From Grimontia celer (GTDB taxonomy: Bacteria; Pseudomonadota; Gammaproteobacteria; Enterobacterales; Vibrionaceae), in assembly GCF_900055185.1 (NCBI RefSeq), contig NZ_FIZX01000002.1, forward strand, positions 62,001 through 126,000: DNA of 64,000 nt, in the 5' to 3' direction. Positions within the stretch are counted from its first letter, which is position 1; each line of letters begins with the position of its first letter. Below the pieces are notes generated by a model that was not told the origin of the DNA, did no database searches, and saw only the letters and a program-made list of their open reading frames with translations. Below, piece by piece: positions 17,651 to 25,947 of the stretch. A program made the position numbers and the translations under genes.

Positions 17651-17967
17651 TGAAACTACCATCTCTGAAGAAAAGTGGTGATAAATCACCTATTCGTAAA
17701 ATCAAAACTCTAGTTACCGGCGTTCTAGCAGCTACACTATCTTTCGGCGCAGCAGCAGCTCCAGCAAGTGCACCAATCAGTGACGCTAGTTCTATCCTAT
17801 CCACTCTGCAAGTAGAAGGCCAAGCTCGCGTGATCAACCTAGCTCCAACTGAAGGTGAGAACCTACTAGCGGCACATTACAGCCACCGTTCTCACTCTAG
17901 CCATAGCTCTCACCGCTCGCATAGTTCCCATAGCTCGCACAGCAGTCACTATTCATACGTGTACTAA
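17650..17967 (+). CDS. hxsA: His-Xaa-Ser repeat peptide HxsA
   Basis: A 105-residue protein, the likely substrate of HxsB and HxsC. Residues 1-18 are basic, residues 19-41 form a hydrophobic, alanine-rich signal-like segment ending near AAAPASA, and residues 42-75 form a linker. The C-terminus (residues 76-102) is nine uninterrupted His-Xaa-Ser triplets with Xaa = Tyr, Arg or Ser, followed by YVY. The His/Ser periodicity suits metal binding or a repeated post-translational crosslink. Which of these applies is unknown. It is the last gene of the locus, followed by a strong hairpin terminator. Export across the inner membrane is predicted from the signal-like segment. Confidence 0.9.
   Translation: MKLPSLKKSGDKSPIRKIKTLVTGVLAATLSFGAAAAPASAPISDASSILSTLQVEGQARVINLAPTEGENLLAAHYSHRSHSSHSSHRSHSSHSSHSSHYSYVY
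17875..17955 (+). repeat. Nine-codon-triplet repeat encoding His-Xaa-Ser units of HxsA
   Basis: Nine consecutive 9-base units, each coding His-Xaa-Ser (residues 76-102 of HxsA). Synonymous codons vary between units (CAC/CAT for His; TCT, AGC, TCC, TCG, AGT for Ser). The repeat is therefore kept at protein level and is not a recent slippage expansion. Confidence 0.9.
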
Positions 17968-17988
17968 GCAGCTATAACAAATATGAAT

Positions 17989-18016
17989 AAGTGTCGCGCA
18001 GCCGACACTTTATTTT
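17989..18016 (+). terminator. Rho-independent terminator of the hxs operon
   Basis: AAGTGTCG at 17989-17996 pairs perfectly with CGACACTT at 18003-18010 around a six-base loop, followed by TATTTT. It lies 21 bases after the hxsA stop. Confidence 0.85.
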
Positions 18017-18304
18017 GGTGTTGAACAAACCCGTCCTTTATTTAGTAATTTGCTCGGATGCGCACAGGAAGGTAGGTCGCCCGTCTCAGAATGACAGGCG
18101 AGCGCCGTCAGGAAGATATAAATCCTTGTCAGACACTGACAATCCATTTAGCCATAAGTCAGCTCATGCGAAGCTTGTATCTTAGAGCGTCAAATCTAAC
18201 GCATTTCTGTCCAATATCTACTTATTCCACTACTGCTCGCCTGCATGGCCTTTGTGCTATTCCAAAGGCGGTGCGTCACGCATAGTGTTGCCAATACGTA
18301 GAAA
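18017..18304. other. Intergenic stretch between the hxs terminator and the SnoaL-rich locus
   Basis: The gap from the hxsA stop to the convergent SnoaL-like gene is 337 bases, and after the terminator I see nothing supportable in it. The small overlapping frames lack ribosome sites and recognisable protein character. No repeat matching the upstream side of the hxs locus was found. Confidence 0.5.
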
Positions 18305-19345
18305 TCAGTAAAACCTATTGGTCATATCACTCTGACTCTCTGCACTCAGCTGTTGGTTTCTCGCCAGAATGTCGATGCCTTGCTGATAGAAGAAATAAAG
18401 TAAATCAATAAACACCCAGTTTTCAGCGAGCTTGTCTCCGTCACGGCGATAGATATCAATCACGCGCATATCGAAGTAATTGTCACTCGCCGCCATCCCC
18501 ATAAAGCCGCCCGAGGGTTTCAGGCTGAGATTCGGCCATCCGAAGAAGCCGCCGAAATGCCCTTCGGCGAACTTACAGACATGACCGTTGAAGATGCGGT
18601 CGGAAAAGCTGGCTCTGAAAATACCAGAGTGCTGCTTGGCATATCGTTCGATGGTATAACTCGCGCCGATGCCGGTCGGTCCCCACCAAATCATGTCGTC
18701 GTGCCAGGTGAGCGCCAGCTCTTCTTCCAAACTCAGTTTGTTGTCCCAATTGCCCAAGTCGGAAATCATCTTGTTGATGACATCAAGCGTCTTCGCCCCT
18801 TCTTGTGCAGGTTGAAGGGTTGTCATGATGCCGTCATGGGTGATCGGGCCGGGTTGTATAAGCTGCGCCCCACTCTGAGGTGGGAAAGGATTTACCCCCG
18901 CTTGCACCATCACACCGGGGATATCCGCAAAGAAAGCAGACTGAGCGATCTTGCCATCTACCACCTGAGTAAACTCGCAGTAGCGTAAGAATGCCATACG
19001 ACCAGTTCTGGGTATGCCGAGCCAATGTTGATCGAACAAGCCCATCAGGTGCCCCATCGATACCACCCAAATACTGCCATCCTCATCCAGGCTGTTTTCA
19101 CCTGCCATGAAAATATCCTGACGACGCTGAATAGCACGGAAGGAAGCTTTCAATGGCTGCCAGACTGTCTTGATGACATCACTGGCATTGTCGATTTCGT
19201 TAAAGGGATGACAGCCCCGAAAACAGTAATCTGGCGCACAAAACTCGCCAAACACGGCCTCCAGCTGATCATTTGTAGCAGCGTCCAATGCCTGATAAAA
19301 CGACCACACTTTCTCTTTCGCTTGTTGTAGCACTGATGACACCAC
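18305..19345 (-). CDS. Double SnoaL/NTF2-like domain protein
   Basis: A 346-residue protein with two NTF2-like (SnoaL) domains in tandem, split near residue 180. The C-terminal half has the pattern WWGPTGIGAS ... GWPNLS ... GDKLAENWVFIDLL that recurs in the proteins at 24060-24590 and 25948-27009. SnoaL-type folds act as cyclases, hydratases, isomerases or simple binding proteins, so no reaction can be assigned. It starts at a GTG (19345) directly after the stop of an ABC permease gene, with AAAGGG as ribosome site. It is thus the last gene of the leftward importer operon and probably handles the imported compound. Confidence 0.8.
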   Translation of the reverse strand: MVSSVLQQAKEKVWSFYQALDAATNDQLEAVFGEFCAPDYCFRGCHPFNEIDNASDVIKTVWQPLKASFRAIQRRQDIFMAGENSLDEDGSIWVVSMGHLMGLFDQHWLGIPRTGRMAFLRYCEFTQVVDGKIAQSAFFADIPGVMVQAGVNPFPPQSGAQLIQPGPITHDGIMTTLQPAQEGAKTLDVINKMISDLGNWDNKLSLEEELALTWHDDMIWWGPTGIGASYTIERYAKQHSGIFRASFSDRIFNGHVCKFAEGHFGGFFGWPNLSLKPSGGFMGMAASDNYFDMRVIDIYRRDGDKLAENWVFIDLLYFFYQQGIDILARNQQLSAESQSDMTNRFY

Positions 19346-20224
19346 CTACCCTTTCACCGCACCAGCAGTTAAGCCGGACACAATTTGTTTTTGGAAGAAG
19401 AGAACCAGGAAGAACAGCGGGATCATCGCCGACACCACCGCAGCAACCGCAAACATCACATTACCTTCCACCTGCGTGGTGCCAAGGAAGCTCGCTATCT
19501 TCGGCACCATGGTTTGGTTTTCCTGACTGAGCAGCATGCCTGTGACGGCAAAGTCGTTGTAGGCCAGCAGGAAGCTGAACAAACCTGTGGTGATCACGCC
19601 CGGCCACATCACCGGGATAATCACGTGCTTAAAGGCTTGGAATCGGGTGCAGCCATCTACCATTGCACTCTCATCCATGTCTTTTGGAATGTTGAGGAAG
19701 AAGGAGTGCAGCATCCACAGCGTGAAGGGTTGGTTGATGGCCACCAGCACAATAATGGTGGTGCCAAGGTGCCCCCACAGATTCCACTCGAAAAATGGCA
19801 GCATGTAACCCGAAACCAAGGTGATGTGCGGCATGGCGCGAAGCACCAAGGCAATCATCAAAATCCATAAAGAGTAACGAAAACCCGAGCGGGCGAGCGC
19901 GTAACCACCCAAGGTGCCAATGGTCAGTGAAATGATGACCACAGAGAACACCACCACAAAGGTATTGATGGCGGCGAGCCAGAAATCCTGCTCAATCCAC
20001 GCGCCGTAGTAACCTTGCCCCGTGAACTCGGAACCCGTTTCCAGCAAGGTCTTTACACCGTAAATCGCGTTCATCCAATCAGATTTGGAAAAGAAATCTG
20101 CCTGCACTTTGAATGAGCCCCAAGCGGTCCAAAGAAACGGGCCTGCAGCAATGAGTAGCCAAACAATAACAAAGGCAATCGAGACGGTTTTTAGCCAGAT
20201 GGGCTTCTTACGTACTTCTTCCAT
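19346..20224 (-). CDS. Carbohydrate-type ABC importer permease, MalG-like
   Basis: A 292-residue permease of the MalG/UgpE type with six membrane segments. The cytoplasmic coupling loop is DESAMVDGCTRFQAFKHVIIP near residue 190, and the C-terminus ends in [13 protein letters not shown] as in many such permeases. It partners the MalF-like protein encoded immediately upstream, nine bases away. Together with the binding protein at 21349-22587 and the ATPase on the other strand at 22986 it completes an importer. The substrate is unknown, though the family usually carries sugars, polyols or glycosides. Confidence 0.92.
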   Translation of the reverse strand: MEEVRKKPIWLKTVSIAFVIVWLLIAAGPFLWTAWGSFKVQADFFSKSDWMNAIYGVKTLLETGSEFTGQGYYGAWIEQDFWLAAINTFVVVFSVVIISLTIGTLGGYALARSGFRYSLWILMIALVLRAMPHITLVSGYMLPFFEWNLWGHLGTTIIVLVAINQPFTLWMLHSFFLNIPKDMDESAMVDGCTRFQAFKHVIIPVMWPGVITTGLFSFLLAYNDFAVTGMLLSQENQTMVPKIASFLGTTQVEGNVMFAVAAVVSAMIPLFFLVLFFQKQIVSGLTAGAVKG

Positions 20225-20233
20225 GATGCCCTC

Positions 20234-21265
20234 CTAGGCTGACTTACGGTTGAAATCACGCCAGGTTCGAATGAAAACAGGCATCAGTAGAATTGCCACA
20301 CCCAAAATGGTGAGCATGGATGTGGATGCAGCAGAGCCAAAGAGCTGGGAGTCTGTGCCACGCAAGTCGTTGTAGATAAGCCAACTGAGTGAAGTCGCAT
20401 GCGCTTCAGCGGCAAAGCCGACAATGGGTTCAAACACCCTGAAGTTATCCATCAGCTGCATCAAGGCGACGAAAGTCACCAGCGGTGCCATATGCGGGAT
20501 CACCACATAGCGAATCGTTTCCCAACGCGAAGCCCCATCAATCATCGAGGCTTCCAGTGTGTCGGTCGGTACGGTCTGAAGTCCGGCGTAGAAGACGATG
20601 AAAGAGAAAGGCACCGACGACCAAATGCCGTAAATAAAGAGTGTTATCCAGGTCAGTGTCGGCGAGGCTTTCAATGACAGACTGTCGTCGTCAAACCAGA
20701 TTTGTAGGGTCGCCCCGATAACGCCATCGGCGTCGATCATCCAGAACAGAATCAGTGAGCCAATCAATGGCGTCACAATCATGGGGAGCAACGAGAGGAA
20801 GATCGTGGGACCTTTGACTAACTTGGGTAATGCGTTCACGCAAAGCGCCACCACCAGCCCCAGCACAATCACCAAAGGCGTGACGATGAAGGTATACGCC
20901 AGCGTAAAGACCAGCGCTTTGTAAAACGGCAGATTCATCATGCGGTCGACAAAGTCACCCATGGAAGATGAAGCATCCCACGCTTCGCCTAACTCCTGAA
21001 AGGCCAGATGGCTTCGGTTGGTGTAGGTATCCATGCCGTTAAAACGCCCGAGCGGCTCCTCTTCGCGAAGTTTGTCTGTCGCTTCGCGATCAACCGCAAC
21101 CGTGGTTTTACAGCCAAACGGACCACAGTTTTCCGTTTCCAACACAATTTGCTCGTGTTCCACATAAAGCGACTGAACGAATACTGAAACGATCGGCAAT
21201 GCGATGAGCAAAAACATGACCAATAACGATGGCCACATGAATTTTAAGAATGTGCGATGTGGCAT
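20234..21265 (-). CDS. Carbohydrate-type ABC importer permease, MalF-like
   Basis: A 343-residue permease. The ATG at 21265 is preferred over a GTG at 21274 because GGTGGAG lies just ahead of it. The first membrane segment is near residues 10-32, followed by a periplasmic loop of about 90 residues containing two cysteines (NCGPFGCK). The core transmembrane segments and the coupling loop LEASMIDGASRWETIRYVVIP come after. The cysteine-bearing loop is longer than in minimal MalF-like permeases. It lies between the binding-protein gene and the MalG-like permease gene. Confidence 0.9.
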   Translation of the reverse strand: MPHRTFLKFMWPSLLVMFLLIALPIVSVFVQSLYVEHEQIVLETENCGPFGCKTTVAVDREATDKLREEEPLGRFNGMDTYTNRSHLAFQELGEAWDASSSMGDFVDRMMNLPFYKALVFTLAYTFIVTPLVIVLGLVVALCVNALPKLVKGPTIFLSLLPMIVTPLIGSLILFWMIDADGVIGATLQIWFDDDSLSLKASPTLTWITLFIYGIWSSVPFSFIVFYAGLQTVPTDTLEASMIDGASRWETIRYVVIPHMAPLVTFVALMQLMDNFRVFEPIVGFAAEAHATSLSWLIYNDLRGTDSQLFGSAASTSMLTILGVAILLMPVFIRTWRDFNRKSA

Positions 21266-21288
21266 GAACTCCACCTTTCGTTCGGTAA

Positions 21289-21308
21289 GCCCCGAATCCT
21301 TCCGGGGC
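21289..21308 (-). terminator. Intercistronic hairpin after the binding-protein gene
   Basis: GCCCCG at 21289-21294 pairs with CGGGGC at 21303-21308. There is no T-run, so it is more likely an mRNA-stabilising or attenuating hairpin than a full terminator. Such structures commonly let the binding protein be made in excess of the permeases. Confidence 0.5.
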
Positions 21309-21348
21309 CTTGTTCCAGAGAACCGTCGTAATGACAGAAGCTAAGTGA

Positions 21349-22587
21349 TTACAGAAAACCTTGTTCTCGTGCAGAAGTCATATATGCCGCTTCTACATCC
21401 TTAAGCGCTTGTTCTGCAGATTCATTACCTAAGAGGAAGTCAGGCAGCTCCGCACCCAGTGCGGTATGCAGCAAACCCATGTAAGGCAGCATTGGGTAGG
21501 GGGTTGCCTGCTCTTGCACCGTGGCAACCACCCCCATGGCGGAGGCATCGGGCTGATAACCTTCAATCAACCAAACGGCTTTTTCCTGATTCTCCTGCAT
21601 CATTTCTTTAGAAATGGCGTGGGTCATCACTTTGAATGTTGCTTCAGCGTCTTGCGCAGAAAGGTTGCTCGAAACCGTCCAACCGTCCCACCAAAGTGTC
21701 GCGCCCGGTGTGCCTCCGTCAGAGAAGGCCGGCGTATTGGTCAGCACTGTGTTAGCAACCACCTCTGGACTTGCCCCTTCGTCATCCAAAATGGCGGTCG
21801 CCCGGGAACCCCACATCAACGCCAATGCAATCTTGCCGTCTTCCCAAAGTGCCTGAGTGCTGTTGGAATCGAAGGTAAGGAAATCAGGGTTGGAAAGCGC
21901 TGTCAGGGCTTTTAATGTGTTGAGCGCTTTTACGCCGTTGGCATTATCGAGGTTTGGAATTGCGCTACCCGGTTTAAAGAACCCTTCGCCCGTCGCGCTG
22001 AAAATGTTGATGAACTCTTCACCCAAATTCCACCCAGTTTTGGTGTTCAGGGCAATGGGGTACTTCATCAGTCCCATCTCCTGAATCTTCTTACCTGCCG
22101 CAATCATGTCATCAAAGGTTTTTGGTGGCTCGACACCGGCTTTTTCAAGGATGTCTTTGCGGTAAAAGAGGTGCTGCGAATTCGCCATAAAAGCGACTGC
22201 CATCACCTTGTTATCGATTTTGATCAATTGGGTGGGTTGAAGGCTCTGGCCATACTTCTCAACCAGATCATCAAGCGGCTGGATCAAACCTTCATTTAAC
22301 AAAGGAACAATCGAACTGGTAGATACCACCGCGGTGGAGTATTTAGCTGGGTTGGCTTTCAACGCTGCGTTTTGCAGATCGCGATGGTCTTTGGTCTGGT
22401 TTTTTGTCACGGTCAATGTGTCTGTTGCGCAACCTTCAGCCATGGAGGCAACAGCATGAAGCGCAGGAAAGTCATTCGACAATATGTTTACGGTTCCTTC
22501 TCCGGCACCACACCCCTCGGCGGCGCTGGCCTGATGGGTGACAGCGAGCAAGCCCGCTACGGCTATCCCTTTCACACTGCATTTCAT
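21349..22587 (-). CDS. Extracellular solute-binding protein, family 1 (MalE-like)
   Basis: A 412-residue exported protein with a signal peptide (MKCSVKGIAVAGLLAVTHQA, cleavage near ASA-AEG). It has the family 1 binding-protein fold, with readable segments NSQHLFYRKDILEKAGVEPP and ALMWGSRATAILDDEGASP. It delivers substrate in the periplasm to the two permeases encoded downstream. Its promoter lies in the divergent region 22588-22985. The family covers oligosaccharides, polyols, glycerol phosphates and other solutes; nothing in the sequence narrows this further. Confidence 0.9.
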   Translation of the reverse strand: MKCSVKGIAVAGLLAVTHQASAAEGCGAGEGTVNILSNDFPALHAVASMAEGCATDTLTVTKNQTKDHRDLQNAALKANPAKYSTAVVSTSSIVPLLNEGLIQPLDDLVEKYGQSLQPTQLIKIDNKVMAVAFMANSQHLFYRKDILEKAGVEPPKTFDDMIAAGKKIQEMGLMKYPIALNTKTGWNLGEEFINIFSATGEGFFKPGSAIPNLDNANGVKALNTLKALTALSNPDFLTFDSNSTQALWEDGKIALALMWGSRATAILDDEGASPEVVANTVLTNTPAFSDGGTPGATLWWDGWTVSSNLSAQDAEATFKVMTHAISKEMMQENQEKAVWLIEGYQPDASAMGVVATVQEQATPYPMLPYMGLLHTALGAELPDFLLGNESAEQALKDVEAAYMTSAREQGFL

Positions 22588-22985
22588 GTCGCTCTCCTAC
22601 TTCTTCCGATAAGCATTAACTAACGGCAACCTTTGCAAACATGCCAGTTTGGCAATGAATCAAAATAGATACGTATGCAAAAAGAAGGTTTGTAGTTTTA
22701 TTCTTTTTTAGCAAGAAATCTTTCTTTCTAATTTGAGTGAAAATTGCGCGGCTATATTTCTTTTTAACTTATTGATAAGTGAAAGATATATTAAAATAAT
22801 GATATTTTTCATTCATTTACAACACAATGATTTTATTGATTTTCTTATTATTAAGATTGAATGCTAAGTAAATTTATTTGTGTGACAGCACTCAAACATC
22901 ACTATTTTTCATATTCTAAAACTCATATTTCTCTGCTTATTTTGAATACGTACCCAACAGGTTTCGTTCAACGTGGAGAGCAATC
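22588..22985. promoter_or_regulatory. Divergent promoter region of the SnoaL-rich locus
   Basis: A strongly AT-rich 398-base gap between the binding-protein gene (left) and the ATPase gene (right), with no gene inside. It contains the palindrome ATACGTAT at 22669-22676 and a related ATACGTA at 22946-22952. An imperfect inverted repeat also lies at about 22633-22653 (TTGCAAAC ... GTTTGGCAA), which resembles LacI-family operator halves. The locus encodes a LacI-type regulator at 27776, so an operator is expected here. Which motif is the operator is unproven. Confidence 0.4.
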
Positions 22986-24059
22986 ATGGCTGAAGTGCAG
23001 TTGCGTCATATCGATAAACGCTGGGGCGACTTTATCGGCGTCAAAGATTTCGATTTGACCATTCCTGACAAAGAGTTTCTGGTCTTACTTGGACCATCAG
23101 GCTGCGGAAAAACCACCACCATGCGCATGATTGCAGGGCTGGAGGAAGCGACCAGTGGGGAAATACTGATTGATGGCAAGGTGGTGAACGACCTTGAGCC
23201 AAAAGACAGAGATGTCGCCATGGTATTTCAAAGCTATGCGTTGTACCCCAACATGAGCGTTTACGAGAACATCCGCTTTCCTCTCAAGGTCCGTAACATT
23301 GACCCAGCAACCCATGATGAAAAAGTCATGCGTGCTGCCGAAATGGTCGAGCTCACCAATTTCCTACACCGCCGCCCAGCGGATCTGTCCGGCGGTCAGC
23401 GCCAGCGTGTTGCTTTGGCGCGCGCCATTGTCCGCGAGCCCAATGTGTTCCTGATGGACGAACCGCTCTCGAATCTTGATGCAAAGCTACGCGTTTCAAC
23501 GCGGGCGCAAATCAAAAACCTTTCCCACGAATTGCAAATCACCACGATTTACGTCACCCATGACCAAATTGAGGCCATGACACTGGCAGATCGTGTGGTG
23601 GTAATGAGCGCAGGTAACGTGCAGCAGGTCGGTACGCCAACCGAAATCTACAACTATCCCGCCAATACCTTTGTCGCCAGCTTCATCGGCTCACCAGCCA
23701 TGAACCTGATGAAGGGCACCATTGAAGGCGGAGTATTTACCGCAGAGAACGTCACCATCACAGGGTTGGATAAGCGCCTTTCCGGCAACATCACGCTGGG
23801 ATTTCGTGCCGAAGATGCTGTTGTCACTGATGGCAGTGAAGCGGCCAGCGGCATTAATGCCAAGGTCTTCTCCATCGAGCTGTTGGGTGATGCCACCATG
23901 ATCACTGTAAAGGTCAATGATGAACTTGTCGCCATCAAAGCGGATAAGGAGTATGTCACCGACATTGGCCAACCCTTCTCAGCCACGATTTCCGCAGGCA
24001 TTTGCCACCTTTTCGACGCAGAAACTGGTGAACGGCTCTCTCAACCGGAGTCCGCGTAA
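22986..24059 (+). CDS. ABC importer ATPase, UgpC/MalK type
   Basis: A 357-residue ATPase with Walker A GPSGCGKTT, Q-loop VFQSYALYPNM, signature LSGGQRQRVALARAIV, Walker B VFLMDEPLSNLDAKLR and H-loop YVTHDQIEAMT. The C-terminal regulatory OB domain follows from about residue 240. It starts eight bases after a GGAG ribosome site. It serves the importer whose other parts are transcribed the opposite way (19346-22587). The next gene starts in the base immediately after its stop. Confidence 0.94.
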   Translation: MAEVQLRHIDKRWGDFIGVKDFDLTIPDKEFLVLLGPSGCGKTTTMRMIAGLEEATSGEILIDGKVVNDLEPKDRDVAMVFQSYALYPNMSVYENIRFPLKVRNIDPATHDEKVMRAAEMVELTNFLHRRPADLSGGQRQRVALARAIVREPNVFLMDEPLSNLDAKLRVSTRAQIKNLSHELQITTIYVTHDQIEAMTLADRVVVMSAGNVQQVGTPTEIYNYPANTFVASFIGSPAMNLMKGTIEGGVFTAENVTITGLDKRLSGNITLGFRAEDAVVTDGSEAASGINAKVFSIELLGDATMITVKVNDELVAIKADKEYVTDIGQPFSATISAGICHLFDAETGERLSQPESA

Positions 24060-24590
24060 ATGAAAGGCTCAAGGCCCGAACAGGCGGCACTGACCAAAGA
24101 CACAGACATGAACAAGACGGATGAAACCCGTCAGGTTATCGAATCAATGGTGGACGGCCTTAACGATCACCGCATTGCCGACATCGGCGAATTCTTCTCG
24201 CAAGGGTTTCGCTGGTTCGGTAATCAGGGTTGTGGCACCAAACATGGGTTGGAAGCATTTCAGAGGAACTGGCAAAAACCCTTTCAAGCTGCCTTTTCAG
24301 ACAAAGTTTGCATAGACGAAGCGAGACTTTACATGGGCGAATGGGCAGCCGCATTTGGTCATCAAACCGCCAAACATACCGGCACATTCATGGGCGTGGC
24401 ACCGACCGGAAAAGAAGTCGAAATCCGCTACATGGATTTTTGGAAAGTACAGGACGGCAAAATCGTCGACAACTGGGTCATGGTGGACTTTCCCTATGTA
24501 CTCGCCCAACTCGGCGTCGATGTTTTTAACGGCGAAGGATGGGAAGCGTTTGATCGCAACGAAAAAGTCCCGCCATCACCGGCTTCTTAA
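24060..24590 (+). CDS. Single-domain SnoaL/NTF2-like protein
   Basis: A 176-residue protein with one NTF2-like domain after a short polar N-terminus. The first ATG directly follows the ATPase stop; a start at 24108 (MNKTDETRQ) is also possible and would give about 160 residues. Its core [16 protein letters not shown] ... [14 protein letters not shown] parallels the second domains of the two larger SnoaL-like proteins in the locus, so these are paralogues. No reaction is known. Its place next to the ATPase and HisD-like dehydrogenase suggests work on the imported compound or an early intermediate. Confidence 0.8.
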   Translation: MKGSRPEQAALTKDTDMNKTDETRQVIESMVDGLNDHRIADIGEFFSQGFRWFGNQGCGTKHGLEAFQRNWQKPFQAAFSDKVCIDEARLYMGEWAAAFGHQTAKHTGTFMGVAPTGKEVEIRYMDFWKVQDGKIVDNWVMVDFPYVLAQLGVDVFNGEGWEAFDRNEKVPPSPAS

Positions 24591-24624
24591 TTCTCACGCA
24601 TTACCGCCTTTAGAGGGAAAACAC

Positions 24625-25941
24625 ATGACAGTCAGATATTTAAAATCAGGGAAGTCGGAATCTGATAGAGAGAGCGACAATGAAAAAGTCGTCCAGATCG
24701 TCGCAGATACCCTGAAGAAAATTGAGCAAGAAGGTGATGCCGCAGTGCGTGAACTGGCGATCAAATTCGACAATTACGCACCCGAATCTTTCCTGCTTTC
24801 AAAAGAAGACATCGAAGCCATCATTGCCAAAGTCTCGCCGGAAGACATGGAAGATATCCGCTTTGCCAATGAGCAGGTCACTAATTTCGCTAAAGTGCAG
24901 TTAGCGTCAATGAGCGATGTGGAAGTGGAGACGCTTCCGGGGGTCATTCTTGGACACAAAAACATTCCAGTACAAAGCGTGGGCTGTTACGTCCCGGGTG
25001 GAAAATTCCCTATGGTGGCCTCAGCGCACATGTCTGTCGCTACCGCCAAAGTTGCTGGCGTGCCACGCGTGATTGCCTGTACACCGCCCTTTAATGGCGA
25101 GCCTAACCCTGCGGTAGTCGCAGCCATGCATTTGGGTGGTGCCGACGAAATCTATGTTTTGGGCGGTATCCAGGCTGTGGGTGCCATGGCGCTAGGCACA
25201 GAAACCATTGCGCCTGTCCATCTGCTGGTAGGTCCGGGAAATGCCTTTGTGGCTGAAGCGAAGCGCCAGTTGTTCGGACGCGTGGGTATAGACCTCTTTG
25301 CTGGCCCGACAGAAACCATGGTAATTGCCGATGACACGGTAGATGCGGAAATGTGTGCGACCGACCTGCTTGGTCAAGCTGAACATGGCTATAACTCGCC
25401 AGCCGCGCTTGTTACCAACAGCGAAAAGCTCGCCAATGACACGCTGGCAGAAATCGAACGTATTCTGAAAATTCTTCCCACCGCAGACACCGCCAGCGCC
25501 AGTTGGCGCGATTACGGTGAAATCATTCTGTGTGACAGCTATGACGAAATGCTCGCCGTCTCAGAAGAAAAGGCCTATGAGCACGTACAGGTGATGACCG
25601 ACCGGGACGATTGGTTCCTCGACAATATGACCTGCTACGGGGGCCTCTTTCTAGGCCCACGCACTAACGTCTCCAACGGCGACAAGGTGATTGGCACCAA
25701 CCACACCCTGCCAACCCAAAAAGCGGGGAGATACACAGGCGGCCTTTGGGTAGGTAAATACCTGAAAACACACAGCTATCAGAAAATCCTAACTGATGAA
25801 GCCGCAACCTTGGTGGGTGAATATGGTTCGCGCCTTTGTATGTTGGAAGGCTTTGTCGGACACGCTGAGCAATGCAACATCCGAGTCAGACGCTATGGCC
25901 ACAAAGATGTGCCATACGGCGAAGCTGCGTCAAGGGGATAA
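24625..25941 (+). CDS. HisD-family NAD-dependent alcohol dehydrogenase (not histidine biosynthesis)
   Basis: A 438-residue protein of the histidinol dehydrogenase superfamily. The ATG at 24625 follows an AGAGGGA ribosome site; longer readings overlap the previous gene. Family hallmarks include [37 protein letters not shown], the [12 protein letters not shown] segment and [14 protein letters not shown]. It resembles the catabolic branch typified by sulfopropanediol 3-dehydrogenase (HpsN) more than biosynthetic HisD, and no his genes are nearby. It would oxidise a primary alcohol to the acid in two steps using NAD. The real alcohol here is unknown. Confidence 0.82.
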   Translation: MTVRYLKSGKSESDRESDNEKVVQIVADTLKKIEQEGDAAVRELAIKFDNYAPESFLLSKEDIEAIIAKVSPEDMEDIRFANEQVTNFAKVQLASMSDVEVETLPGVILGHKNIPVQSVGCYVPGGKFPMVASAHMSVATAKVAGVPRVIACTPPFNGEPNPAVVAAMHLGGADEIYVLGGIQAVGAMALGTETIAPVHLLVGPGNAFVAEAKRQLFGRVGIDLFAGPTETMVIADDTVDAEMCATDLLGQAEHGYNSPAALVTNSEKLANDTLAEIERILKILPTADTASASWRDYGEIILCDSYDEMLAVSEEKAYEHVQVMTDRDDWFLDNMTCYGGLFLGPRTNVSNGDKVIGTNHTLPTQKAGRYTGGLWVGKYLKTHSYQKILTDEAATLVGEYGSRLCMLEGFVGHAEQCNIRVRRYGHKDVPYGEAASRG

Positions 25942-25947
25942 CGGACG

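Noticed and set aside
17875-17955. Short tandem units that could be taken for a CRISPR-like or microsatellite array
   Set aside because: Units are 9 bases with no spacers, in frame, and code the His-Xaa-Ser tail of HxsA.
18017-18304. Two overlapping small reading frames after the hxs terminator
   Set aside because: They lack ribosome sites, lie after a terminator and have no protein-like character.
22669-22952. ATACGTA motifs as a proven LacI operator pair
   Set aside because: The six-base core is expected by chance many times in the window, and a further copy lies at 18294-18300 outside any promoter.
24625-25941. Histidine biosynthesis gene hisD
   Set aside because: No other his gene is near, and the neighbours are catabolic and transport genes.
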